DNA from: Actinoalloteichus hoggarensis
GTDB lineage: Bacteria > Actinomycetota > Actinomycetes > Mycobacteriales > Pseudonocardiaceae
Length of the DNA: 64,000 nt
Reading direction: 5' to 3'
Assembly (NCBI RefSeq): GCF_002234535.1
Contig: NZ_CP022521.1
Span: 5,084,001 to 5,148,000 of the forward strand
The translations under genes and the position numbers were made by a program. Below the pieces are notes generated by a model. It was not told the DNA's origin and searched no databases. It saw only the letters and a program-made list of their open reading frames with translations. This document shows positions 51,624-59,953 of this stretch, piece after piece. How positions within the stretch are numbered: position 1 is the first letter of the stretch; each line of letters starts with the position of its first letter.

Positions 51624-52480
51624 ATGCGGTCTTCTCCTCACGCTTCGTATCGATCCCGACCGACGCTCGCCGCCCTGATCACGGCCCCGTTCGCCGCCGC
51701 CGCGCTGGTCCTCAGCCCGGCGGCGGCGCGGCGGAGCCGAGACCGACGGCGCTCGACGAGCCCGTGTCCGAGACGATCGTGCTCACCGAGGACTTCGACG
51801 GTGGCGGCACCCGGTACCACGGCGACGGCGACCTCGGCGAGGGCGGGCAGGAGGAGGGCGGCGACCCGCTCTTCGAACTCGCCGACGGAGTCACCATGAG
51901 CAACGTCGTGCTCGGCAGCCCGGCCGCCGACGGCGTGCACTGCGAGGGCAGCTGCACCCTGCGCAACGTCGGCTGGGAGGACGTGGGCGAGGACGCCGCC
52001 ACCTTCCGCGCGGACTCCGCCTCCGCACGGTTCCGCGTCGAGGGCGGCAGCGCCGCGGCCGCCGAGGACAAGGTGTTCCAGCACAACGGCCCCGGCACCC
52101 TGACCATCACCGGGTTCACGGTGGAGGACTTCGGCGCGCTGTACCGGTCGTGCGGCAACTGCGGCAGCATGGACGAGCGGCACGTGGTCATGGACGACAT
52201 CACCGTGCACGCCCCCGGCGGCCGTCTCGTCGGCATCAACGAGAACTACGGCGACACCGCGACGTCGTCGAACATCACGATCATCGGGGACGACGATCGG
52301 GACATCACCGTCCGCCAGCGCTACGAGGGTGATGACGACGGCGACGAGCCCGAGGAGACCGGCGGCCGATTCCCTTCTTCCGCAGGCAGAACCACGGCGA
52401 CTACGAGGACCTGGTGCTTCGCCCCGGGCCCGGACGGCACGCACTGCCTCTACGAGGAGTCGGACATCACCTACCAGTGA
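51624..52480 (+). pseudogene. Secreted pectate lyase, PL3 family, frameshifted after the signal peptide
   Basis: The signal peptide (MRSSPHASYRSRPTLAALIT... up to LSPAAA) is read in one frame, but the catalytic part is read in another from about 51724 to 52480. It has TIVLTEDFDGGGTRYHGDGD, GADG-like ADGVHCEGSCTLRNVGWEDV and GEDAATFRAD, then the lysine of EDKVFQHNGPG, all PL3 hallmarks. The break is in a GCG run near 51720-51735, where one extra G would give PAAAAAEPRPTALDEP and restore a protein of about 286 residues. It is either a real frameshift or a sequencing error. The C-terminal 45 residues also look unusual around GGRFPSSAGRTTATTRT. Confidence 0.75.
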
Positions 52481-53180
52481 GCCGCGGCCGGGCGGAGCGA
52501 AGCCGGTCGACGACGCCGATCCCGTCCCGACGCTCACCGCACTCCACCCGATCGACATCCCGCCCGACTCGAACGTCCGTTCGATCATCGAATCATGATC
52601 GTCCACCGCACCCTCGAACCGCTCCGATCCCCGCGGTGCGAACCCGCGCGGCGCCGCCCCGCCGCTCGATGCGGTCGGTCCCCGCGCGTACCGGCTCCCC
52701 CGAGCGGGGCCGGAGCCGGGCAGCCGCGACGATGCGCCCGACCGCCGCGGCACGCTCCCTCGGTCCTCCGCACGGCGGTCCGCGGCGCCCGCGGTCCGGG
52801 AGACGGCCGGCGAGGTGACGACTGCCGCGCCGGGAATCGCCGTCGACTCGACGCCACCGTGCGGCCCGCCGCCCTGCCGCCACCGGACACGAGCGCTCCT
52901 CGACGGATTCGGTCCCGGTGGGGCGTCGCGAGTACGCCGCGCATGGCTCGCACGCGCGGTACGTCAGCGAGTCGTACGGCTCGGGTCGTCGCCGGACCGT
53001 CCCCGACCGCCCCGGCTCTCCGAACCGGTACGGTCTCCCGGATCGCCGGCTCCGCCGCGGCCATCGCCTCACCTGCGGCCATCGGGTCTACCGCCGGTGT
53101 CGGCTCGGAGCACGCTCGCCACGATCCGGCCGTCGCTCCACACCGCGAGCAGACATGCGGCCCCGCTCGGCGACCTTGCC
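52481..53180. other. Intergenic region, nothing recognised
   Basis: 700 bp between the PL3 gene and the convergent exonuclease gene. Several frames are open on both strands, but they encode Arg/Pro/Ala-rich low-complexity sequence without family similarity. No clear terminator is seen. Confidence 0.4.
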
Positions 53181-54524
53181 TCAGCCGCCGTCCTCGGGGT
53201 CCGAAGCGACTGCCGATGTCAGCCGGCTCAGCAGCACGGCATAGGCGTCCTCGGTGATGATCGGGATGCCATAGCTCCGTGCCCTGCGGGCCTTGCCGGA
53301 CAGCGAGTCCGGGTCGGCCGCCACGACGAGCCGCGTCTTCCTCGTCACATATCCCGCCTCCACGAGGCCTGCGGCGACCGTCCGCAGCGTCCAGCCGTCA
53401 CGGGGAGCCCGCGTCTGCCCGGTGAAGACGATCCGATCGCCCGCGCGCAGCCGAAAGTGACCCCAGTTCGGCGCGGGCCCTGTCACGTCGTCACGGTCCG
53501 GGTCCGCCGACGCGGTGCTCTCGACGACCGCCTCCGCGGCGAGGGACGACGCCGTAGGGGGCGACACGGTCAGGCTGCTGCTCACCCCGCGCAACGCACC
53601 GTCCACGTCGGTCTCGCCGAGCCCGATGAGCGACGCCACCCTGCTCAGATCCGTCCGGCCGCCCGCCCCGACGGCCCCGTCGAGCGCGGCGGCACGCGCG
53701 ACCACCTCGAGGTAGCGGCGATGGGCTCCGAGCGCCTCCACCCGGCTCAAGCCGACGGACAGGGCGAACTCCACCAGACAGTCCTCCTCGCTGAGGGAGA
53801 GATGTCGATCCAGCAGCGCCGCGTCCAGCATCGTCAGATAGTCCTCGACGGCGGCGAGGTGTGTCGGGCTGCCGCCGTATTCCGGCAGCCTGCTGAGAAA
53901 GTGCTCGCGCGGTCCGCAGGCGGCTCCTCGGCGGGCGATACGGCCGGTGGCGTCGGGAAGCCTGGGCCATCGCCACGCGGCGGCCTCGGCAAGCAGACCT
54001 CGCCAGGGTTCCGGCGTGCCCGCGGCCTGGAGGTAGCCCACCAGCAGACCCGCGGCCGCATAGGCGTCGTGCAGGGCCGAGTGTGCCTCGGTCAGTGGCA
54101 CGCCGGCGGCGGCGCAGCAGGCCGCCAACGATCGGGCGGCGGGCCGAAGATAGCGGTCGGCGAGACGCATGGTGCACAGGCCGGGCATGATCGGCAGGGG
54201 AACGTCCAAACCGAGCCTGGCGTACTCGGCGGCGAGGAAGTCCACATCGAACGACAGGTTGTGCGCGACGAGAACCCGTCCCGCCAACCGCTCCGCCAGA
54301 TCGCCCGCGATATCGGCGAACACGGGAGCCTGCCGCACTTCCGCCGAGGTGATCCCGTGCACGTGCTGCGGGCCGAGATCTCGTTCCGGATTGATCAGCG
54401 TGCACCACTCGTCCACCACCGTTCCGTCCGCGTCGAGTTGCACGACGCCGATCTCGACGACCCGATGCCAACCCGGCGTGAAGCCGGTCGTCTCCGTGTC
54501 CAGCACCGCATATCCCGCTGCCAT
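53181..54524 (-). CDS. DEDDh 3'-5' exonuclease with C-terminal BRCT domain
   Basis: 447-residue protein. The N-terminal 165 residues are a DnaQ-like exonuclease: YAVLDTETTGFTPGWHRVVE (Asp/Glu), VLVAHNLSFDVDFLAAEY (Asp) and LTEAHSALHDAYAAAGLLV (catalytic His and Asp). A helical middle part (about 220-310) contains LSEEDCLVEFALSVGLSRVE. The last 90 residues form a BRCT domain (GDRIVFTGQTRAPRDGW, VTRKTRLVVAADPDSLSGKA). ATG at 54524 with GGGGGAG five bases away. The domain order recalls epsilon-like/BRCT proteins of actinomycetes; a DNA-repair role is likely but not shown. Confidence 0.9.
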   Translation of the reverse strand: MAAGYAVLDTETTGFTPGWHRVVEIGVVQLDADGTVVDEWCTLINPERDLGPQHVHGITSAEVRQAPVFADIAGDLAERLAGRVLVAHNLSFDVDFLAAEYARLGLDVPLPIMPGLCTMRLADRYLRPAARSLAACCAAAGVPLTEAHSALHDAYAAAGLLVGYLQAAGTPEPWRGLLAEAAAWRWPRLPDATGRIARRGAACGPREHFLSRLPEYGGSPTHLAAVEDYLTMLDAALLDRHLSLSEEDCLVEFALSVGLSRVEALGAHRRYLEVVARAAALDGAVGAGGRTDLSRVASLIGLGETDVDGALRGVSSSLTVSPPTASSLAAEAVVESTASADPDRDDVTGPAPNWGHFRLRAGDRIVFTGQTRAPRDGWTLRTVAAGLVEAGYVTRKTRLVVAADPDSLSGKARRARSYGIPIITEDAYAVLLSRLTSAVASDPEDGG

Positions 54525-55173
54525 CTCCGCTCCCCCGTGTCGATCAGCCGCGACGCCCATCCGACGGGAATTCGCCCATGGCCGAGATCATCCCTCCGAG
54601 GTACGACGAAGAAGACGCCGACGACACGGCGGGCGGCCGATCGGCCCGACATGTGCGGCCACGGACATACTTCTGGAAGAGGACCCCGGACGGATCGCAG
54701 AGCCGACTTACCAGCCGTGCACCGGGAGTGTGTCGAGTGCTCCGCCTGGCATCGTCGGTGACGAGGGCCGGACGACGCACTCGAGCGGGACCGGCCGGGC
54801 GACGCGGAAACCGTCTACATCACGTGCTCACCGTCCACCCGTCATGAGGCAGCACCACATCGCTGCCCTATCTCGCGTCGAAGAAGAACGGCGAAGACAC
54901 CACCCCGGCGCGGAGCCGCACGATCACGGTCGCCACGCGCGACATCGCGGCGACGGCGGTGCAGCATCTCGCGTCGGAGAGATCCGGCTGGGGATTCGCG
55001 ATCGTCTTCGACGCACGGGCCGACGGCGACGATCCACGGCGTGGTGTGGTCGAGATGCGGTGACGTCCGGGCGACGTCGCACCGGTGGATCGCTGCACAC
55101 CGAGGATCCGCATCACGTCCATTCTGCACAGACACCTATAAACGATCACACCATCGAGCGACTTGACTTGACT
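54525..55173. other. Intergenic region upstream of exonuclease and unknown protein
   Basis: 649 bp with no gene I can support. A frame from an ATG at 54578 begins MAEIIPPRYDEEDADDTAG but degenerates into Arg-rich sequence, so it is not called. From about 55100 the sequence becomes AT-richer and probably carries the promoter of the following gene (TTGACT at 55164). Confidence 0.4.
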
Positions 55174-55254
55174 GTGTCAGCAGACGAAGTACGAGAGATG
55201 GAGCGGAGCGAATTCGACGGCAGCGTTGTGGTCGACGCCGGGATCATGCGATGA
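55174..55254 (+). CDS. Possible 26-residue leader peptide coupled to the next gene
   Basis: A GTG at 55174 opens MSADEVREMERSEFDGSVVV and ends in DAGIMR; the stop overlaps the next ATG (ATGA at 55251-55254). The acidic sequence looks less random than its surroundings, but no family is known. The true start may be further upstream, or the ORF may only couple translation. Confidence 0.3.
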   Translation: MSADEVREMERSEFDGSVVVDAGIMR

Positions 55255-57197
55255 CAGCGGCGACGACGGCTACTCCCGACCGGTCGGGTGCCCCGTCCAC
55301 CGAGTCGTTCTCCGGTGCGGGACCGTCGTCGGCGGATCGGAGCCGATGCAGCCTTCAGGTCTCGTTCAGTGAGCTGGCGGCTGCGATCCGGCAGCGGTTA
55401 GGCCGTTGCGGAGCCGACGAGAAGCAGGACGGCTGGCGTCGGCTGGCGGAGCTCGTGGATCGACTGGCCGCCGACTCGACGACGAGATCGCTCCTCGTCC
55501 CCGGCGGCGACGGGGAGTCGTCGTCCCGCTGTGCCGCACCGACCGGGGCCGTGCGTGATCCCGGCATGCCCGACGACATTCGTCACGGGACCGCTCGGCC
55601 TTCCGTTCTCGTGGACGGTGCCGCCGCGGCGGCAGGGCACGGCAGCACCGCGGACGCCGAACTCGGTGCCCTCCCGAGCGCCACGCAGACGACCGGTCCG
55701 CGGACAGGCGCCGAGTCGTCGGCAGAGGGGCCGAATGCTCCGCCGGCCTGCCTGCGGCGCGGTGTGGATGTGGAGTCGGTTCCTCGAGCACCGATGTTCG
55801 GCAGGCCGGTGTTCCTCCATCCGGCGACGACGCTTCGGGGGCGACTCATCAACGAGGCAGCGGAGACACACACCCCGGGCGGCTCCTCCCTCGGGGCGTC
55901 TGTCGACGCGGTGCGTGCGGCCGTGGAGGCAGCGCGAGATCAGGCTCAGGAGGCGTTTCACGAGTTTCATCGGGTCTCGGCGGAGACCCGTGCTGCCGTG
56001 GCGGAGATCGATCGCCGTCATGATCGGCCGAACGTCCCCGCGCTTCCGCTGCCGCCGTGGCCGGACGTCCACACCGACATCGACCGGTGGTGGTTCCGCG
56101 CCGGGCTGGCCAAGGAGGCACGCTCGCTCCCTCGTCTCTCCGACGATCTGACGTCGCGGGCGCGGGCTACGGCTGCCCGGGCCCTCGCGGCGATCCGGGC
56201 CTGGGAACGGACTCTCGACGGCGGGGACTCCGGCGAGGCAGCGATCGCCCGTCCATGCCGTCCGGTCACGGGAGTCGGTCCCGCCGTGCTGTCGTCGCCC
56301 ACCCGGCCGGCCCCGCCGGCGGAGGAAACGCCGACGCCGGTCCTCGTATCCGCGTTCGCGGGCCGCCCCCAGGCGTACGGCGCCGCGGCCGGATTCACGT
56401 CGGAAGGCCACGACACGGCCCGCGACGGAGCCACGGCCGACGGTACGGACCCGGCCCACGATCGGGCGGCAGCCACGGCGGCGGAGCACGCTCGTGTCGG
56501 GAACACGACGATCCCGGGAGACCAGACTCATGGCGGGGACCCGACTCAGGCCCAGGCCGGGATGCCGACGTCGGCGGCGGTGGACGGGGCCGCGACGCGC
56601 CCGACGGCTCGTTCCGAACGAGATCTCTCCTGGTTGACGAACCACAACGGCGGCGTGCCGGTCGATCGCCTGCGGACACCCGAGGCGGCCGTCCTTCGGG
56701 AGGCGCTGGCCGAACTCGATGCCGTGGTGGCGTTCGACCTGACACCGCTCGGCCGGCTCACCACCGGTGTGGACGGCACCTCGCGGTTCCCGAACGGGAT
56801 CGTCAGCCGCTTCGTCGCAGCCGAATCCCGCTTCGGCGGCGATCCGTCCCTGCGGTCCTGTGCGACGGAGTTGTGCTCCTTCCTGTTGTCTCCGGCGCTC
56901 CCGGAGCTGCTGTGCGTCGCGACCGAACGACTCGATCGTGATCGGCGATGGCAGGACGACCGGCGTGCCGCGTTGGCTCCGCTGGTGCGCGCCGCACGGT
57001 CGCACGCCGGGAACGCCCGACTGCTCGGGTCCTGGATCGAGGTGGCGGCACGGCTGGACACCCTGGAGGCCGATCTCATGTCCGAACGACCACGGGTGTC
57101 GTCCGGACGCCCGAGCGGGCACCCCGATCACGGCACCCCGGGGTGCGACGTCCGACCGAGAAACACCGGTCCGCGCAATCCGCATCCCCGCCGCTGA
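55251..57197 (+). CDS. Hypothetical 648-residue protein
   Basis: I do not recognise the family. An N-terminal helical block (about 35-80, VSFSELAAAIRQRLGRCGAD) is followed by a Ser/Ala-rich linker, a helical, partly coiled-coil-like segment (about 215-260, SVDAVRAAVEAARDQAQEAF) and a helical block with PNVPALPLPPWPDVHTDIDRW. A second long disordered linker covers about 340-455, and a C-terminal helical domain (about 455-620) contains WLTNHNGGVPVDRL, FDLTPLGRLTTGVDGTSRFP and ALPELLCVATERLDRDRRWQ. There is no signal peptide or membrane helix. ATG at 55251 overlaps a short upstream ORF. Confidence 0.65.
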   Translation: MTAATTATPDRSGAPSTESFSGAGPSSADRSRCSLQVSFSELAAAIRQRLGRCGADEKQDGWRRLAELVDRLAADSTTRSLLVPGGDGESSSRCAAPTGAVRDPGMPDDIRHGTARPSVLVDGAAAAAGHGSTADAELGALPSATQTTGPRTGAESSAEGPNAPPACLRRGVDVESVPRAPMFGRPVFLHPATTLRGRLINEAAETHTPGGSSLGASVDAVRAAVEAARDQAQEAFHEFHRVSAETRAAVAEIDRRHDRPNVPALPLPPWPDVHTDIDRWWFRAGLAKEARSLPRLSDDLTSRARATAARALAAIRAWERTLDGGDSGEAAIARPCRPVTGVGPAVLSSPTRPAPPAEETPTPVLVSAFAGRPQAYGAAAGFTSEGHDTARDGATADGTDPAHDRAAATAAEHARVGNTTIPGDQTHGGDPTQAQAGMPTSAAVDGAATRPTARSERDLSWLTNHNGGVPVDRLRTPEAAVLREALAELDAVVAFDLTPLGRLTTGVDGTSRFPNGIVSRFVAAESRFGGDPSLRSCATELCSFLLSPALPELLCVATERLDRDRRWQDDRRAALAPLVRAARSHAGNARLLGSWIEVAARLDTLEADLMSERPRVSSGRPSGHPDHGTPGCDVRPRNTGPRNPHPRR

Positions 57198-57499
57198 CCG
57201 GAGCACCGCCCTCACAGGTTGTGGACCGGCCGCCGTCGGGCAAGGCCGCCCAAAGGCGCCGCTCCCGAGGACAGCCGCCCGGAGAACACGGCTCGGCGGC
57301 GCCGAGCAGCGGCGCACGGCCGCGACGCCGTGACGATCACCGGGCGAGGGTCGGGTGCTGAAGCGCCGTCGCGGGCAGGCGGCTCCTCGTCTACCCGCGC
57401 CATCCGGCGGGGAAGGGCGAACCGGCGACCGGTGCCTGGCGGCAACCACACGCAGGCGGCCTGCCCCGATCCGGCGCGTAGGCGTGGCGTCGGAGCTGG
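57198..57499. other. Intergenic region between convergent genes
   Basis: 302 bp between the 648-residue protein gene and the S9 peptidase gene, whose stops face each other. No hairpin of convincing strength, gene or repeat is seen. Confidence 0.4.
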
Positions 57500-59563
57500 T
57501 CAGCCCAGCAGTGTCGGCCGCACCCACTCCCTGCCGCGCACGTGCTGATCGAGGAAGGCGAAGACCGTGGCATACCAGGCCTTCGTGTGGTTCGGCGTCA
57601 GGATCCAGTGGTTCTCATCCGGGAAGTAGAGGAACTTGTGCGGATTCGGCGTGTCACCCGAAGTGGACCGCACCAGGAGATCCCGGAAGAGCCGTAGCGA
57701 CTCGCCGACCGCCACCCGGTAGTCCTTGTCTCCGTGGATGACGAGCATCGGCGTGGTGATGGCGTCGACGAAGCGGTGCGGCGAGTTGGCCTCCGCCGTC
57801 TCGGGGGTCATCTCGCGGAGGAACTCGTGGGCGAGGTCGCCGACCTCGTTCGCGTCCGCCAGCTTCCAGTCCGAGGCATGGGTGACGATCGCGGCGAAGC
57901 GATTCGTATGGCCCGCCACCCAGTTGGCCAGGTAACCGCCGAAGGAGCCGCCCATCGCGGCCGTGCGATCGGCGTCGACGTCGGAGCGCCGCACCACCGC
58001 ATCGGTGACGGCCATCAGGTCGGTGTAGGGAGCGTCGCCCCATTCCCGCCAGCCGCGTCGAATGAAGTCGCGTCCATACCCGGTGGACAGCGCGGGGTCC
58101 GGTTGGAGGACCGCATAGCCCCGGGCGACGGCGATCCAGGGATTCCAACGCCACGACCAGGCATTGCTGGACAGGACCGGGCCGCCGTGAATCCACAGCA
58201 GCAGCGGCGCCGGGGCCGCCTCACTCGCCCCGGCGGGCAGGCTGAGCCAGGCTCGCAGCCGGGTGCCGTCCGCCGCCGTGGTGACGACCTCGGTGAGCGT
58301 GCCCGGCAGCGGGGCGGGCCTGTTCAGTGCCTCCGCCGGTCCGGGCAGCGGTTCGGCGGGCCGTCCGCCCGACAGCGGCACCCGCACCACGGTGGGCGGG
58401 CTGTCGACGGTCGATCGGAGCGCGTAGACCCATTGTCCGTCGGGCGACACCTGGATGTCGGTGTACGCGCCGTCGGCGGTGAGCCGGGCGGGCGTCCCGG
58501 TGGCCACGTCCAGTCGCCAGAGCGGGGCGCGGCCGTCGTCGTCGGCGACCACGATGAGCGCCGCGCCATCGGGAGTCCACCGTGCCGAGCGTGGCCAGCG
58601 GTCCCAGTCCGCGCCGAGCAGCCGCAGGTCGCCGCCCGCGACGGGCAGCACGCCGTAGGCGTAGTCGTAGGGCTGCTCCGGCGTGGCGCGGCGGCGGACC
58701 AGCACCGCGACGGTCGTGCCGTCGGGGGAGATCAGCGGGGCCTCGTACTCGTGGTCGGCATCGTCGACGAGGGTGCGGCGTTCCCCCGTGTCGACGTCGA
58801 TCGCGACCAGGGTGTGGCGCTGCGAGGCACGGGGCTCGGCCACGGCCCAGGCCGTCACCACGGTGCGTCCGTCCGGGGTGACGTCCCACTGCGCGTCCTC
58901 GCTCAGGGCGCGGCCCACGTGGCCGGTGAGGTCGCGCAGCGGCCAGCTGCCGTCATCAGCGGTGTGAGACTCCCGAGCATCGGCGACGATCAGCCGAGTC
59001 CGGTCGGGCCCGAGGTGGTGATCCCAGTGCCGAATGGGGAACTCCTCGTGGAGGATCGCCGACACCGCCGCGTCCTCGCGCACCGTCCGGATCCGCTCGT
59101 CCTCGATGAGATCCGCCGCCGACGGCATCACCGAGGAGCCGAACAGCACGGTCCCCGACGCGGTGGCGACGAGGTCCCGCACGCCGCCGGGCGGCGCGGC
59201 CACCACGTGGGCGTCACCGTCGTGGGGTTGCAGCCACAGGGCCGCCTCCGCCGCCGGCTCGTCGGCGTCGGGGGCGGGGCGGGTCGACAGGAAGAGCAGT
59301 TCCCCGGCGGCGGTGAAGCCCACGGGGGACTCGCCGCGCATGCTGCGCGTCAGCCTGCGAGCCTGCCTGGTGCCGGTCGGGTCGATCTCCCAGACGGCGG
59401 ACACGTGCCGTGTCCTGGCGTCGTTCAGCGTGGCCGCGCCGACGACGAGCCTGCCGCCGTCCGGAGCGAGCCGAAGTCCGGCCAGTCTGGGCAGCTCCAG
59501 GTAGGCGTCGAGGTCTGCGAAGGGAGTGTCGGGGCGCTCGTCGGGGTCGGAGTCGGTGATCAC
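57500..59563 (-). CDS. S9-family serine peptidase (acylaminoacyl/dipeptidyl peptidase type)
   Basis: 687-residue cytoplasmic serine peptidase. A seven-bladed propeller (about 20-415) shows repeated xDG motifs (VTPDGRTVVTAWAVA, ISPDGTTVAVLVRR, WTPDGAALIVVADDD). The alpha/beta-hydrolase domain (about 420-687) has LLLWIHGGPVLSSNAWSWRW (oxyanion), the nucleophile Ser in MGGSFGGYLANW, the Asp in VIHGDKDYRV and the His in FPDENHWILTP. GTG at 59563 follows AAGAAG. The enzyme removes short peptides' N-terminal residues; its natural substrate is unknown. It is divergent from the DndB-like gene. Confidence 0.93.
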   Translation of the reverse strand: MITDSDPDERPDTPFADLDAYLELPRLAGLRLAPDGGRLVVGAATLNDARTRHVSAVWEIDPTGTRQARRLTRSMRGESPVGFTAAGELLFLSTRPAPDADEPAAEAALWLQPHDGDAHVVAAPPGGVRDLVATASGTVLFGSSVMPSAADLIEDERIRTVREDAAVSAILHEEFPIRHWDHHLGPDRTRLIVADARESHTADDGSWPLRDLTGHVGRALSEDAQWDVTPDGRTVVTAWAVAEPRASQRHTLVAIDVDTGERRTLVDDADHEYEAPLISPDGTTVAVLVRRRATPEQPYDYAYGVLPVAGGDLRLLGADWDRWPRSARWTPDGAALIVVADDDGRAPLWRLDVATGTPARLTADGAYTDIQVSPDGQWVYALRSTVDSPPTVVRVPLSGGRPAEPLPGPAEALNRPAPLPGTLTEVVTTAADGTRLRAWLSLPAGASEAAPAPLLLWIHGGPVLSSNAWSWRWNPWIAVARGYAVLQPDPALSTGYGRDFIRRGWREWGDAPYTDLMAVTDAVVRRSDVDADRTAAMGGSFGGYLANWVAGHTNRFAAIVTHASDWKLADANEVGDLAHEFLREMTPETAEANSPHRFVDAITTPMLVIHGDKDYRVAVGESLRLFRDLLVRSTSGDTPNPHKFLYFPDENHWILTPNHTKAWYATVFAFLDQHVRGREWVRPTLLG

Positions 59564-59953
59564 ACGTCTTCTTAGCACTGCCGATCGGCACCGCAGAAGG
59601 GCCGACGCAGGACGTTCTCGGCCGCGGGCCGGTCCCCGCCCCCGGGTGCCCGGTGGTCGCCGGAAGCATCGTCTCCGGCTTCGAGGCCGGGCGTCGGCGG
59701 ACGCCGGAGCCACGTCGTCACGGAGGAAACCGCCGCCGCGACGGCGGCACCGATATGCGGCGTCGAGGCATTCTCGGCTGCCGCCCTCCGCGGCGGAACA
59801 CCCTCTGGCGCGGTGAATCAGAAAATCAAGGACTGGATGCGCCCGCAAACGGTTACCGCGGTTTGCGTTTTCCTTCGCTGTGACGCAGTCTTCACTCAGT
59901 ACATCATTCTGGCCGGCATGGCCGGATCTCACCTGTCTCCAGGGAGTGGACCC
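59564..59953. promoter_or_regulatory. Divergent promoter region with an inverted repeat
   Basis: 390 bp between the S9 peptidase and DndB-like starts. CGCAAAC (59844-59850) and GTTTGCG (59861-59867) form a 7-bp inverted repeat with a 10-bp spacer, followed by TTTTCC, about 87 bp before the DndB-like start. It is either an operator or a small terminator. The rest near 59815-59950 is AT-rich for this genome. Confidence 0.5.

Noticed and set aside
54578-54847. Possible small gene MAEIIPPRYDEEDADD...
   Set aside because: The first 20 residues look plausible, but the rest is Arg-rich noise and there is no clear ribosome-binding site; left as intergenic.
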